Shown piece by piece: positions 8,069-16,548 of a stretch of 54,952 nucleotides of DNA. Where the stretch lies: NCBI RefSeq assembly GCF_029836165.1, contig NZ_JAOEBG010000032.1, positions 1 through 54,952 of the forward strand, read 5' to 3'. Source of the DNA: Pseudomonas sp. GD04091 (GTDB lineage Bacteria > Pseudomonadota > Gammaproteobacteria > Pseudomonadales > Pseudomonadaceae). The position numbers and the translations under genes were made by a program. The notes beneath the pieces are model-generated. The model did not search any database. It was not told the DNA's origin and saw only the letters and a program-made list of their open reading frames with translations. Position 1 is the first letter of the stretch, and each line of letters starts with the position of its first letter.

Positions 8069-8602
8069 TCAGATCACCACGTTGCGCACGAAGCGCACCG
8101 GCACCGCACCGTCGTTGCGATAGACATAGCGGCAATCGCTGGGGAAGACGAAGAACTCGCCCTTGCCCAGCCGCCGCTCTGCCCCTTCTATGACGAGTGC
8201 CAGGCATCCCTCGACCACATAGATCTGCTCGCCCCAGCCTGCCGCATCGGCCTCGCTGGCATAGCATTCGCCCGGGGCCAGGGTCCACTCCCACAGTTCG
8301 ACCTCACGCCGCGCCGGGCTGCTGCCCAGCAGAACGGCACGACTGCCAGGGTGCTCACCGGCCCAGGCCAGTTCCTCGATACGGCTGGGATCACGTCGGT
8401 CGGGCGCCTGGATCAACGTGCTGAAGGCCACGCCGAGGGCCTCGGCGATGAGGTCCAGGGTGGTCAGGCTGACATTCTTCTCGCCGGCCTCGATGGCCAC
8501 CAGCATCCGCCGGCTGACACCGGAACGCTCCGCTAGCGCGGTCTGGCTCAGGCCAGCATCGCCGCGCAGGCGGCGAACGTTCTGACTGACATGCTGTAGC
8601 AC
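8069..8602 (-). CDS. XRE-cupin transcriptional regulator
   Basis: About 177 residues: an N-terminal XRE/HipB-type helix-turn-helix (LSQTALAERSGVSRRMLVAIE) and a C-terminal cupin ligand-binding domain (GEQIYVVEGCLALVIEG; EFFVFPSDCRYVYRN). Proteins of this class usually repress neighbouring transport or catabolic genes until a small molecule binds the cupin. No ATG is available near the N-terminus. A GTG at 8602 begins just before the HTH, and another GTG at 8632 would lie inside the operator. It is divergent from an EamA exporter, with two copies of an 18-bp palindrome in between. A third copy precedes rhtA, so it probably regulates itself and both exporters. Confidence 0.85.
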   Translation of the reverse strand: MLQHVSQNVRRLRGDAGLSQTALAERSGVSRRMLVAIEAGEKNVSLTTLDLIAEALGVAFSTLIQAPDRRDPSRIEELAWAGEHPGSRAVLLGSSPARREVELWEWTLAPGECYASEADAAGWGEQIYVVEGCLALVIEGAERRLGKGEFFVFPSDCRYVYRNDGAVPVRFVRNVVI

Positions 8603-8625
8603 CGATGCGCGGTGCTCGGAATCTT

Positions 8626-8672
8626 TGTGCACTATATTGCTCACTGGTAGAGGTTGCGCAGTATACTGCCCA
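8626..8672 (+). promoter_or_regulatory. Two 18-bp palindromic operators over the EamA promoter
   Basis: TGTGCACTATATTGCTCA (8626-8643) and TGCGCAGTATACTGCCCA (8655-8672) both fit TGNGCANTATANTGCNCA, with centres 29 bp apart. A plausible exporter promoter has -35 TTGCTC (8638-8643) and -10 TATACT (8662-8667), each inside one operator. Binding should therefore block the exporter, and the left copy also lies at the start of the XRE-cupin gene. The motif is seen directly. The binder is inferred from position. Confidence 0.75.
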
Positions 8673-8716
8673 CTTTGCGGCGAATTGTGCGCCGCCCCTT
8701 CCGAGTGTGCAAGTCC

Positions 8717-9661
8717 ATGAGCCAGCCCCCCGCCCGCAAACCCATCGTCGCCTTTCGCCTGAGCAAGGCCGAACTGGTGCTGGTGTTCATCACCATGCTC
8801 TGGGGCGGCACCTTCCTGATCGTGCACAACGTCATGAGCGTCAGCGGACCGATGTTCTTCGTCGGCCTTCGTTTCGCCGCCGCCGCCTTGTTCGTGGGGC
8901 TGGTGTCGGCCCGCGCACTGCCGGGGTTGACCCTCACCGAACTCAAGGCGGGCGTGGTCATCGGTGTCTCGATCATGCTCGGCTACGGCCTGCAGACCAT
9001 GGGCCTGCAGACCATCAGCAGCAGCCAGTCGGCGTTCATCACCGCGCTCTACGTACCGTTCGTGCCGCTCCTGCAATGGCTGGTACTGGGCCGCCGCCCA
9101 GGCCTGATGCCCAGCCTGGGCATCTGCCTGGCCTTCGTCGGCCTGATGCTGCTGGCTGGCCCCGAGGGCGGCACACTGCGCTTCAGCGAAGGCGAACTGG
9201 TGACGCTGGTGAGCGCCGTGGCCATTGCCGGCGAGATCATTCTCATCAGCCGCTATGCGGGCAAGGTGGACGTACGGCGAGTCACCGTCGTGCAACTCGC
9301 CACCGCGTCGGCACTGGCGTTCCTGATGATCGTGCCAACCCAGGAGCGCATTCCCGACTTCTCCTGGCTGCTGCTGGTCAGCGCGGTAGGCCTGGGCGCG
9401 ATGAGCGCGGTGATCCAGGTGGCGATGAACTGGGCGCAGAAGTCGGTCTCGCCCACCCGCGCGACCCTGATCTACGCCGGCGAGCCGGTCTGGGCCGGCA
9501 TCGTCGGGCGTATCGCCGGCGAACGCCTGCCGGGCGTGGCGCTGATCGGCGGGCTGCTGATCGTCGTGGCGGTGGTGGTGAGCGAGCTGAAGGTCCGGCG
9601 CCGGAACGAGGCGACCTTGGTGCAGGATGAGCAGACAAGGCAACGCGAAGCCGGCCTGTAA
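8717..9661 (+). CDS. EamA/DMT-family exporter, XRE-cupin-linked
   Basis: A 314-residue inner-membrane transporter of the drug/metabolite superfamily with about ten helices in two EamA repeats (TMLWGGTFLIVHN in helix 1; IYAGEPVWAGIVGRIAGERLPG near the end). The C-terminal tail is charged and cytoplasmic. It is not closely similar to the rhtA-type protein of this window, so the two exporters probably have different or overlapping substrates. The ATG at 8717 leaves about 40 nt of leader from the predicted promoter. It is likely repressed by the divergent XRE-cupin protein through the two operators. Substrate unknown; amino acids or related metabolites are the family norm. Confidence 0.85.
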   Translation: MSQPPARKPIVAFRLSKAELVLVFITMLWGGTFLIVHNVMSVSGPMFFVGLRFAAAALFVGLVSARALPGLTLTELKAGVVIGVSIMLGYGLQTMGLQTISSSQSAFITALYVPFVPLLQWLVLGRRPGLMPSLGICLAFVGLMLLAGPEGGTLRFSEGELVTLVSAVAIAGEIILISRYAGKVDVRRVTVVQLATASALAFLMIVPTQERIPDFSWLLLVSAVGLGAMSAVIQVAMNWAQKSVSPTRATLIYAGEPVWAGIVGRIAGERLPGVALIGGLLIVVAVVVSELKVRRRNEATLVQDEQTRQREAGL

Positions 9662-9810
9662 AGTGCTCAGGACCCGCTATGCTTTGTAAGAAACTGTTAT
9701 AAAAAAACAGCTTGTCACAGCACATTTGTAGGATCCTGCAACCGCTTGCGTGTTGGTGAACAACGGCCCGGCACGTATGATCCTTGGCAAACTTCTCAGA
9801 ACAGAACGCT

Positions 9811-12726
9811 ATGTCATTGATTGTGCTATTGCTTCTGCCCTTCGTGGGCAGTTGCCTGGCGGCTGTCCTGCCGCACAACGCACGCAACGCCGAGTCCATT
9901 CTTGCCGGGCTCGTGGCCCTGGTCGGCACCGTCCAGGTGGCGTTGCTGTACCCCCAGGTCGCCGATGGCGGCGTCATTCGCGAAGAGCTGCTGTGGTTGC
10001 CGAGCCTGGGCCTGAACCTGGTCCTGCGCATGGACGGCTTTGCCTGGCTGTTCAGCCTGCTGGTGCTGGGCATCGGCACCCTGGTCGCATTGTATGCGCG
10101 CTACTACATGTCGCCCCAGGACCCGGTGCCGCGCTTCTTCGCCTTCTTCCTGGCCTTCATGGGCGCCATGCTCGGCCTGGTCATCTCCGGCAACCTGATA
10201 CAGCTGGTGTTCTTCTGGGAATTGACCAGCCTGTTCTCCTTCCTGCTGATCGGCTACTGGCACCACCGCGCCGACGCCCGCCGCGGCGCCTACATGGCGC
10301 TGATGGTCACCGGCGCCGGGGGCTTGTGCCTGCTGGTCGGGGCCCTGCTGCTCGGCCATGTGGTCGGCAGCTATGACCTGGACAAGGTCCTGGCTGCCGG
10401 CGACACCATCCGCCAGCATGCGCTGTACCCGGTGCTGCTGCCCCTTATCCTGATCGGCGCGCTGAGCAAGAGCGCGCAATTTCCCTTCCAGTTCTGGCTG
10501 CCCCACGCGATGGCGGCGCCCACCCCCGTATCGGCTTATCTGCACTCGGCGACCATGGTCAAGGCCGGGGTGTTCCTGCTCGCCCGGCTATGGCCGGTGC
10601 TGTCCGGCAGCGAGGAATGGTTCTGGATCGTCGGCGGGGCCGGCGCTGCCACCTTGCTGCTCGGCGCCTTTGCCGCGATGTTCCAGAACGACCTCAAAGG
10701 CCTGCTGGCCTACTCCACCATCAGCCACCTGGGCCTGATCACTCTGCTGCTGGGCCTGAACAGTCCGCTGGCCGCCGTCGCCGCGGTGTTCCATATCCTC
10801 AACCACGCCACGTTCAAAGCCTCGCTGTTCATGGCCGCCGGCATCATCGACCACGAAAGCGGCACCCGCGATATCCGACGCCTGAGCGGCCTGTTCCGGC
10901 TGGTGCCATTCACCGCGACCCTGGCCATGGTCGCCAGCGCCTCGATGGCCGGCGTACCGCTGATGAACGGCTTTCTGTCCAAGGAAATGTTCTTCGCCGA
11001 GACCGTCTTCATCACCTCCACCGCCTGGGTCGAGGCGGCCCTGCCGGTGATCGCCACCCTGGCCGGGACCTTCAGCGTGGCCTATGCGCTGCGCTTCACC
11101 GTCGACGTGTTCTTCGGCCCTCCCGCCCAGGACCTGCCCCACACGCCCCACGAGCCGCCGCGCTGGATGCGGGCGCCAGTGGAGCTGCTGGTGCTTGCCT
11201 GCCTGGTGGTCGGCATCTTCCCGGCACAATCGGTCGGCCCGTTGCTCGCCGCCGCCGCCTTGCCCGTGGTCGGTGGCACCCTGCCGGAGTACAGCCTGGC
11301 CATCTGGCATGGCTGGAATGCGCCACTGGTCATGAGCCTGATCGCCATGACCGGCGGGATCGTCCTCTACCTGTTGCTGCGCAAGCAGCTGCAACGTGGG
11401 CGCTTCCCTTATCCACCGCTGATCGAGCGCTTCAACGGCAAGCGCCTGTTCGAACATGGCCTGGTGCGCCTGATGCTGCTGGCGCGACGCATCGAAGGGC
11501 TGCTGACCACCCGCCGCCTGCAGAAGCAACTGTTCATGCTGGTGCTCGCGGCGTTCCTCGCCGGCCTCACACCCTTGCTGTTCAGCGGCCTGAGCTGGGG
11601 CGACCGACCGAAGATCCCGGGTTCTGGCGTGTTCGTCGCGCTGTGGCTGATCGCCATCGCCTGCGCCCTCGGCGCCGCCTACCAGGCCAAGTACCACCGT
11701 CTTGCCGCCCTGATCATGGTCGGCGTCTGTGGCCTGATGACCTGCATCACCTTCGTCTGGTTCTCCGCCCCGGACCTGGCGCTGACCCAGTTGGCCGTCG
11801 AGGTGGTGACCACCGTGCTGATCCTGCTCGGGCTGCGCTGGCTGCCCCGGCGTATCGAAGGCGTCTCGCCATTGCCTGGCAGCCAGGATCGCGCCCGCCT
11901 GCGCCGTCTGCGCGACCTGGTGCTGGCCGTACTGGTCGGTGGCGGCATGGCGGTGCTGTCCTACGCCATGCTCACCCGTCCGACGCCCAACGACATCTCT
12001 TCGTTCTACCTCAGCCGCGCCTTGCCACAAGGTGGCGGAACCAACACGGTCAACGTGATGCTGGTCGACTTCCGTGGCTTCGATACCCTCGGTGAGATCA
12101 CCGTGCTGGTGGCCGTGGCGCTCACCGTGTTCGCGCTGCTGCGCCGGTTCCGCCCGCCCAAGGAAAGCATGCAGCTGCCAGCCCAGCAGCGTCTGCTGGC
12201 CCCGGACGTGGTCACCGACCTGGTCAACCCGCGTCACGCCACCGACACCGCGCTTGGCTTCATGATGGTGCCTGCTGCACTCGTGCGCCTGCTGCTGCCG
12301 ATCGCCCTGGTGGTTTCGATGTACCTGTTCATGCGCGGCCACAACCAGCCGGGCGGCGGCTTCGTCGCCGGCCTGGTGATGTCGGTGGCGTTCATCCTGC
12401 AATACATGGTCGCTGGCACCCAGTGGGTCGAGGCGCAGATGAGCCTGCGTCCGCTGCGCTGGATGGGCACCGGCCTGCTCTGCGCCACCCTCACCGGCGC
12501 TGGGGCGATGCTGTTCGGCTACCCGTTCCTCACCACTCATACCGCGCACCTGCACCTGCCGCTGCTGGGTGACGTGCACGTGGCCAGCGCGCTGTTCTTC
12601 GATATCGGCGTCTACACCGTGGTGGTCGGATCGACGCTGCTCATCCTCACCGCGCTGGCGCACCAGTCCGTTCGCGCCTACCGCCCCGGCAATCCCGCCA
12701 AGTCCAGCCAAGCAGGAGCCGCCTGA
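9811..12726 (+). CDS. mrpA: Mrp Na+(K+)/H+ antiporter subunit A (MrpA-MrpB fusion)
   Basis: A 971-residue polytopic subunit. The first two-thirds are NuoL/MrpA-like, with the proton-channel signatures ELTSLFSFLLIGYW and ALSKSAQFPFQFWLPHAMAA, and a HSATMVKAGVFLLARLWPV segment carrying the key Lys. The C-terminal region (about 825-960) contains an MrpB-like domain (RGHNQPGGGFVAGLVMSVAF). This explains why no separate mrpB exists. The Mrp complex exchanges cytoplasmic Na+ or K+ for protons and supports alkaline and salt tolerance. The ATG at 9811 is used, since upstream in-frame sequence has only a TTG. It is the first gene of a six-gene operon, and its stop overlaps the mrpC start by one base. 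Pseudomonas annotations also use phaA/shaA. Confidence 0.95.
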   Translation: MSLIVLLLLPFVGSCLAAVLPHNARNAESILAGLVALVGTVQVALLYPQVADGGVIREELLWLPSLGLNLVLRMDGFAWLFSLLVLGIGTLVALYARYYMSPQDPVPRFFAFFLAFMGAMLGLVISGNLIQLVFFWELTSLFSFLLIGYWHHRADARRGAYMALMVTGAGGLCLLVGALLLGHVVGSYDLDKVLAAGDTIRQHALYPVLLPLILIGALSKSAQFPFQFWLPHAMAAPTPVSAYLHSATMVKAGVFLLARLWPVLSGSEEWFWIVGGAGAATLLLGAFAAMFQNDLKGLLAYSTISHLGLITLLLGLNSPLAAVAAVFHILNHATFKASLFMAAGIIDHESGTRDIRRLSGLFRLVPFTATLAMVASASMAGVPLMNGFLSKEMFFAETVFITSTAWVEAALPVIATLAGTFSVAYALRFTVDVFFGPPAQDLPHTPHEPPRWMRAPVELLVLACLVVGIFPAQSVGPLLAAAALPVVGGTLPEYSLAIWHGWNAPLVMSLIAMTGGIVLYLLLRKQLQRGRFPYPPLIERFNGKRLFEHGLVRLMLLARRIEGLLTTRRLQKQLFMLVLAAFLAGLTPLLFSGLSWGDRPKIPGSGVFVALWLIAIACALGAAYQAKYHRLAALIMVGVCGLMTCITFVWFSAPDLALTQLAVEVVTTVLILLGLRWLPRRIEGVSPLPGSQDRARLRRLRDLVLAVLVGGGMAVLSYAMLTRPTPNDISSFYLSRALPQGGGTNTVNVMLVDFRGFDTLGEITVLVAVALTVFALLRRFRPPKESMQLPAQQRLLAPDVVTDLVNPRHATDTALGFMMVPAALVRLLLPIALVVSMYLFMRGHNQPGGGFVAGLVMSVAFILQYMVAGTQWVEAQMSLRPLRWMGTGLLCATLTGAGAMLFGYPFLTTHTAHLHLPLLGDVHVASALFFDIGVYTVVVGSTLLILTALAHQSVRAYRPGNPAKSSQAGAA

Positions 12727-13070
12727 TGGAAGAAGTCATTGCAGTCGCCATCGGCGTCCTGGCCGCCTCCGGGGTCTGGCTGATCCTGCGCCCACGTACC
12801 TACCAGGTGATCATGGGCCTGTGCCTGCTGTCGTACGGCGTCAACCTATTCATCTTCAGCATGGGCAGCCTGTTCATCGGCAAGGAGCCGATCATCAAGG
12901 ACGGCGTTCCCCAGGACCTGCTGCACTACACCGACCCGCTGCCCCAGGCGCTGGTACTGACCGCGATCGTCATCAGCTTCGCCATGACCGCGCTGTTTCT
13001 GGTAGTGCTGCTGGCGTCACGCGGCCTGACCGGCACCGACCATGTGGATGGCCGGGAGCGTGACGAATGA
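12726..13070 (+). CDS. mrpC: Mrp antiporter subunit C (NuoK-like)
   Basis: A 114-residue, three-helix membrane protein homologous to NuoK/MnhC. The second half has the DPLPQALVLTAIVISFAMTALFLV helix hairpin typical of the subunit. It sits between mrpA and mrpD with a 1-bp overlap upstream and a 4-bp ATGA overlap downstream, which signals translational coupling. It forms part of the hetero-oligomeric Mrp complex in the inner membrane. Confidence 0.94.
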   Translation: MEEVIAVAIGVLAASGVWLILRPRTYQVIMGLCLLSYGVNLFIFSMGSLFIGKEPIIKDGVPQDLLHYTDPLPQALVLTAIVISFAMTALFLVVLLASRGLTGTDHVDGRERDE

Positions 13071-14746
13071 CTGGCATGAGTCAACTGGTCATCGCACCGA
13101 TCCTGCTGCCGCTGCTGACCGCGGCGCTGATGCTGCTGATCGGCGAAAGGCACCGCTGGCTGAAAGCCCGGCTGAACCTGTTGTCCACCCTCGTCGGCCT
13201 GGCCATCGCCATCACGCTGTTGATGTGGGTGCGTACCCAGGGGCAGGCCGAGTCCATCGGTGTCTATCTGCCAGGCAACTGGCCGGCGCCGTTCGGCATC
13301 GTGCTGGTGGTGGACCACCTCTCGGCCCTGCTGCTCACCCTCACCGGCATCGTCGGCAGTTGCGCCCTGTTGTTCGCGCGGGCCCGCTGGGACGGCGCCG
13401 GGGCGAGCTTCCATGCGCTGTTCCAGATCCAGCTGATGGGCCTGTACGGCGCATTCCTCACCGCCGACCTGTTCAACCTGTTCGTGTTCTTCGAAGTGCT
13501 GCTGGCGGCCTCCTACGGCCTGCTGCTGCACGGCTCGGGCCGGGCACGGGTCAAGGCCGGCCTGCACTATATCGCCATCAACCTGTTCGCCTCATCGCTG
13601 TTCCTGGTCGGCGCGGCCATGCTCTATGGCGTGACCGGCACCCTGAACATGGCCGACCTGGCCTTGAAGGTGCCGCTGGTGCCGGAGGCCGATCGCGGGC
13701 TGCTGCATGCCGGCGCGGCGATCCTGGCGATTGCCTTCCTGGCCAAGGCCGGCATCTGGCCGCTCAACTTCTGGCTGGTGCCGGCCTATTCATCGGCCAG
13801 TGCGCCGGTGGCCGCGCTGTTCGCGATCATGACCAAGGTCGGCCTGTATGCCGTGCTGCGCCTGTGGAGCCTGCTGTTCTCCGGCCAGGCCGGCGCCTCG
13901 GCGCACTTCGGTGGCGAGTGGCTGGTGTATGGCGGCCTGGCAACGCTCGCCGTGGCCGCGGTTTCCATCCTCGCCGCGCAGCGCCTTGAGCGCCTGGCGG
14001 CTCTGAGCATCCTGGTCTCGGCCGGCACACTGATGGCCGCCATCGGTTTCGGCCAGCCCGTGCTCACCGGTGCCGCGCTGTTCTACCTGGCCAGCTCCAC
14101 CCTGGCCCTGTGCGCCCTGTTCCTGCTGGCCGAACTGGTCGAGCGCTCGCGTTCGGCCAACGAGGCGCCGCTGGAGGACGAAGAGGGGACGATCCCGCCG
14201 CCCCTCGAGTCGCTGCATCCGCCCAAGGGCATCAACCTGGACGATGAGCAACAGGTCGTGATCGGCCAGATCATTCCCTGGACCATGGCCTTCCTCGGCC
14301 TGAGCTTCATCGCCTGCGCCTTGTTGATCATCGGCATGCCACCACTGTCGGGTTTCATCGGCAAGCTCAACCTGATCAGCGCCCTGTTCAATCCGCAAGG
14401 CATGGGGGTCGCTCCCGAGCAACCGCTGGGTGCTGCCGGCTGGACGCTGGTGACCCTGCTGATCCTCTCCGGAATGGCCTCGCTCATCGCTTTCGGCCGT
14501 GTCGGCATCCAGCGGTTCTGGAAGCCCGAAGAGCGCCCCTCGCCGCTGCTGCGGCGCTATGAATGCGTGCCCATCGTCATCCTGCTGGGCCTGTGCGTCT
14601 TCCTCAGCCTCAAGGCCGAACCGCTGCTGCGCTACACCCAGGACACCGCAGCCAGCCTGCAGGCACCTGACAGCTACATCCAGGCGGTGATGGCGACCCG
14701 GCCACTACCCGGCCCGACCACCGCCAGCACCGAGGTTCAGCCATGA
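13067..14746 (+). CDS. mrpD: Mrp antiporter subunit D (NuoM/N-like)
   Basis: A 559-residue polytopic subunit of the NuoM/NuoN/MrpD family. Key features are FEVLLAASYGLLLHGSG (about residue 145), the LAKAGIWPLNFWLVPAYSSASAP region with its channel Lys, and the IMTKVGLYAVLRLWSLLF helix. An unusual charged loop (about 365-400, rich in Glu/Pro, LEDEEGTIPPPLE) interrupts the late helices; it looks cytoplasmic and Pseudomonas-specific. It starts inside the mrpC stop (ATGA), and an in-frame ATG three codons later is an alternative start. With MrpA it forms the proton and cation pathway. Confidence 0.94.
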   Translation: MTGMSQLVIAPILLPLLTAALMLLIGERHRWLKARLNLLSTLVGLAIAITLLMWVRTQGQAESIGVYLPGNWPAPFGIVLVVDHLSALLLTLTGIVGSCALLFARARWDGAGASFHALFQIQLMGLYGAFLTADLFNLFVFFEVLLAASYGLLLHGSGRARVKAGLHYIAINLFASSLFLVGAAMLYGVTGTLNMADLALKVPLVPEADRGLLHAGAAILAIAFLAKAGIWPLNFWLVPAYSSASAPVAALFAIMTKVGLYAVLRLWSLLFSGQAGASAHFGGEWLVYGGLATLAVAAVSILAAQRLERLAALSILVSAGTLMAAIGFGQPVLTGAALFYLASSTLALCALFLLAELVERSRSANEAPLEDEEGTIPPPLESLHPPKGINLDDEQQVVIGQIIPWTMAFLGLSFIACALLIIGMPPLSGFIGKLNLISALFNPQGMGVAPEQPLGAAGWTLVTLLILSGMASLIAFGRVGIQRFWKPEERPSPLLRRYECVPIVILLGLCVFLSLKAEPLLRYTQDTAASLQAPDSYIQAVMATRPLPGPTTASTEVQP

Positions 14747-15231
14747 AGCGACTGTTCCCCGCGCCACTGCTATCCATTTCACTGTTCGCGCTGTGGCTGC
14801 TGCTCAACCTGTCGGTCAGCCCGGGCAACCTGTTGCTCGGCGCCGCACTGGGCATCCTGGCGCCGCTATTGATGGCTCCCCTGCGCCCGCAGCACGCCCA
14901 CGTGCGCCGGCCACTGGCGATCGTCCGACTGATCTGCCGCGTCGGCCTCGATGTGATCCACTCCAACCTGCTGGTGGCCCGTGGCGTGCTGCGCGCCGGC
15001 CGCAGACCGCCACGCTCGGCGTTCGTGCACATTCCGCTGGCCCTGCGTGACGCCCATGGCCTGGCCGCCTTGTCGATGATCACCACGGTGGTGCCCGGCA
15101 CGGTCTGGTCGGAGCTGGCGCTGGATCGTAGCGTCCTGCTGCTGCATGTCTTCGACCTGGAAGACGAAGCAGCTTTCATCGAGCACTTCAAGCACACCTA
15201 TGAACGCCCGCTGATGGAGATTTTCGAATGA
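14743..15231 (+). CDS. mrpE: Mrp antiporter subunit E
   Basis: A 162-residue subunit with two N-terminal membrane helices (PLLSISLFALWLLLNLSVSPGN...) and a cytoplasmic C-terminal domain containing the MrpE signature LSMITTVVPGTVWSEL. It overlaps mrpD and mrpF by 4 bp on each side. MrpE is needed for assembly or full activity of the complex in other bacteria, and it has no counterpart in complex I. Confidence 0.93.
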   Translation: MKRLFPAPLLSISLFALWLLLNLSVSPGNLLLGAALGILAPLLMAPLRPQHAHVRRPLAIVRLICRVGLDVIHSNLLVARGVLRAGRRPPRSAFVHIPLALRDAHGLAALSMITTVVPGTVWSELALDRSVLLLHVFDLEDEAAFIEHFKHTYERPLMEIFE

Positions 15232-15506
15232 GCGGCCTGCTAGCCAACGCCGTCCTCGCCAGCCTGTTCATCTTCGCCATCGCCATGGGCCTGGCGCTGA
15301 TCCGGCTGTTCCGAGGCCCTTCCGCCCAGGACCGCGTACTGGCCCTGGACTACCTGTACATCCTGGGCATGCTGATGATGCTGGTGCTGGGGATTCGCTA
15401 CGCCAGTGACACCTATTTCGAGGGCGCGCTGCTGATCGCCCTGTTCGGCTTCGTCGGCTCCTTCGCCCTGGCCAAGTTCCTCCTGCGTGGCGAGGTAATC
15501 GAATGA
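15228..15506 (+). CDS. mrpF: Mrp antiporter subunit F
   Basis: A 92-residue three-helix protein with the MrpF pattern LIRLFRGPSAQDRVLALDYL after helix 1 and FGFVGSFALAKFLLRG in helix 3. It has 4-bp overlaps with mrpE and mrpG. It is a membrane subunit of the Mrp complex, and small Mrp subunits of this type have been implicated in solute efflux in some bacteria. Confidence 0.92.
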   Translation: MSGLLANAVLASLFIFAIAMGLALIRLFRGPSAQDRVLALDYLYILGMLMMLVLGIRYASDTYFEGALLIALFGFVGSFALAKFLLRGEVIE

Positions 15507-15868
15507 ACGAAACCATCGAACTGCCGTTCTGGCTGGAATTGGCGGTATCCGCCCTGCTGCTGCTCGGCAGCCTGTGCGCCCTGATCGGCGCCATTGGCCT
15601 GGTGCGCCTGAAAGACTACTTCCAGCGCATGCACCCACCGGCGCTGGCCTCGACCATTGGCGCCTGGTGCGTCGCGTTGGCATCGATCCTGTTTTTTTCC
15701 GTGCTCAAGCAGAGCCCGGTGCTGCACGCCTGGCTGATCCCGGTCCTGCTGTCGATCACCGTTCCGGTGACCACGCTGTTGCTGGCCCGTGCGGCGCTGT
15801 TTCGCAAACGCACCTCGGGAGAGGAAGTGCCGGACGAGGTCAGCAGCGGCCATGATCGCGGCAATTGA
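15503..15868 (+). CDS. mrpG: Mrp antiporter subunit G
   Basis: A 121-residue, three-helix subunit with the MrpG motif GLVRLKDYFQRMHPPALASTIG between helices 1 and 2, and a charged cytoplasmic tail. It is the last gene of the operon. Its stop is only 3 bp from the end of a convergent small gene, so there is no room for a dedicated terminator. Confidence 0.93.
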   Translation: MNETIELPFWLELAVSALLLLGSLCALIGAIGLVRLKDYFQRMHPPALASTIGAWCVALASILFFSVLKQSPVLHAWLIPVLLSITVPVTTLLLARAALFRKRTSGEEVPDEVSSGHDRGN

Positions 15869-15871
15869 CCG

Positions 15872-16081
15872 TCAGTCCTGGGTCAGACGCTGCAACTCCC
15901 GCCGCACCATCGCGGCGTAGGGTGGCGGGCTGAGCTGGTAGAGCTGGCCTGCGACCCAGGTCAGCCAGGCACCCTGCAACTCGTCGCGACGCGCCAGCAA
16001 CTGCTCGGCCTGCCGGATGGCCTGAGCCTGGTGCCGACGATGGAAATCGGCTCGCGAATCCGACTCCGACCCTTCGCTCAC
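15872..16081 (-). CDS. Small conserved protein, function unknown
   Basis: A 69-residue, charged soluble protein (many Gln, Arg and Glu; an ARRDELQGAWLTWVAGQLYQL core) with no recognised domain. The probable start is a GTG at 16081 that overlaps the TGA of the upstream minus-strand gene (GTGA), the usual sign of a translationally coupled pair. The frame could be extended to 16120 without a better start. Its role is likely tied to its partner gene. Confidence 0.6.
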   Translation of the reverse strand: MSEGSESDSRADFHRRHQAQAIRQAEQLLARRDELQGAWLTWVAGQLYQLSPPPYAAMVRRELQRLTQD

Positions 16082-16548
16082 TCGCTGGCCTTGAACGTGG
16101 TCAGCTCGCCCTTGCGCCATTTCGCGACCTTGCCGGTGACAGCCTTGAGCAGTTTGCCCAGGCCTTCCTGAACCTGCTGCTGGGCTGCGAACACCATCAC
16201 CACGCCATGTCCTTCGCGGAACACGATGGCGTTCCCCTCCGGAACCGAGACAAAGGCGTAGTCACCCTGGCCGTAGACATTGAGCTTGATCTCGCGAAAG
16301 CGCAGCTCGAGCTTGCCGCCTTCCCGGCTGGGCAGCACCGCGGCGCGAAAATGATCGCCGACCTTCAGTTCAAGGCGTTGCTTGTCATCGACCACCATCG
16401 CACTGTCAGTGTCGATTTCGGCCATGTACAAACCATCGGGGTTCTGCTCGGTGACGTAGATGAAACGCCCCTGGAAAAGTTTGACCAACCTGGCCCGCAG
16501 GTCGCCCAGGGCAAACAAAGCGTGGGTATCGAGTGTACTGACTGCCAA
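16078..16548 (-). CDS. Conserved hypothetical protein
   Basis: About 156 residues, soluble, beta-rich in the middle (GRFIYVTEQNPDGLYMAEID; LELRFREIKLNVYGQGDYAFVSV), and ending in a Lys-rich helix. No family is recognised. The likely start is a TTG at 16548, because an AGGAG box lies 7 bp upstream. A GTG at 16563 would sit on top of that box. It forms a two-gene unit with the overlapping downstream ORF. Confidence 0.65.
   Translation of the reverse strand: MAVSTLDTHALFALGDLRARLVKLFQGRFIYVTEQNPDGLYMAEIDTDSAMVVDDKQRLELKVGDHFRAAVLPSREGGKLELRFREIKLNVYGQGDYAFVSVPEGNAIVFREGHGVVMVFAAQQQVQEGLGKLLKAVTGKVAKWRKGELTTFKASE

Noticed and set aside
8603..9643. N-terminal extension of the XRE-cupin frame through the EamA gene
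   Set aside because: The added 347 residues are low-complexity and antisense to a clear transporter. The regulator begins at its HTH, after the operators.
9690..9715. CTGTT...AACAG inverted repeat before mrpA as a terminator
   Set aside because: The stem is only 5 bp and AT-rich, with no T run in the right place.
10588..12711. 707-codon open frame antisense to mrpA
   Set aside because: Its sequence is low-complexity Gln/His/Glu/Gly, typical of the complement of high-GC membrane-protein coding DNA. mrpA is unambiguous.
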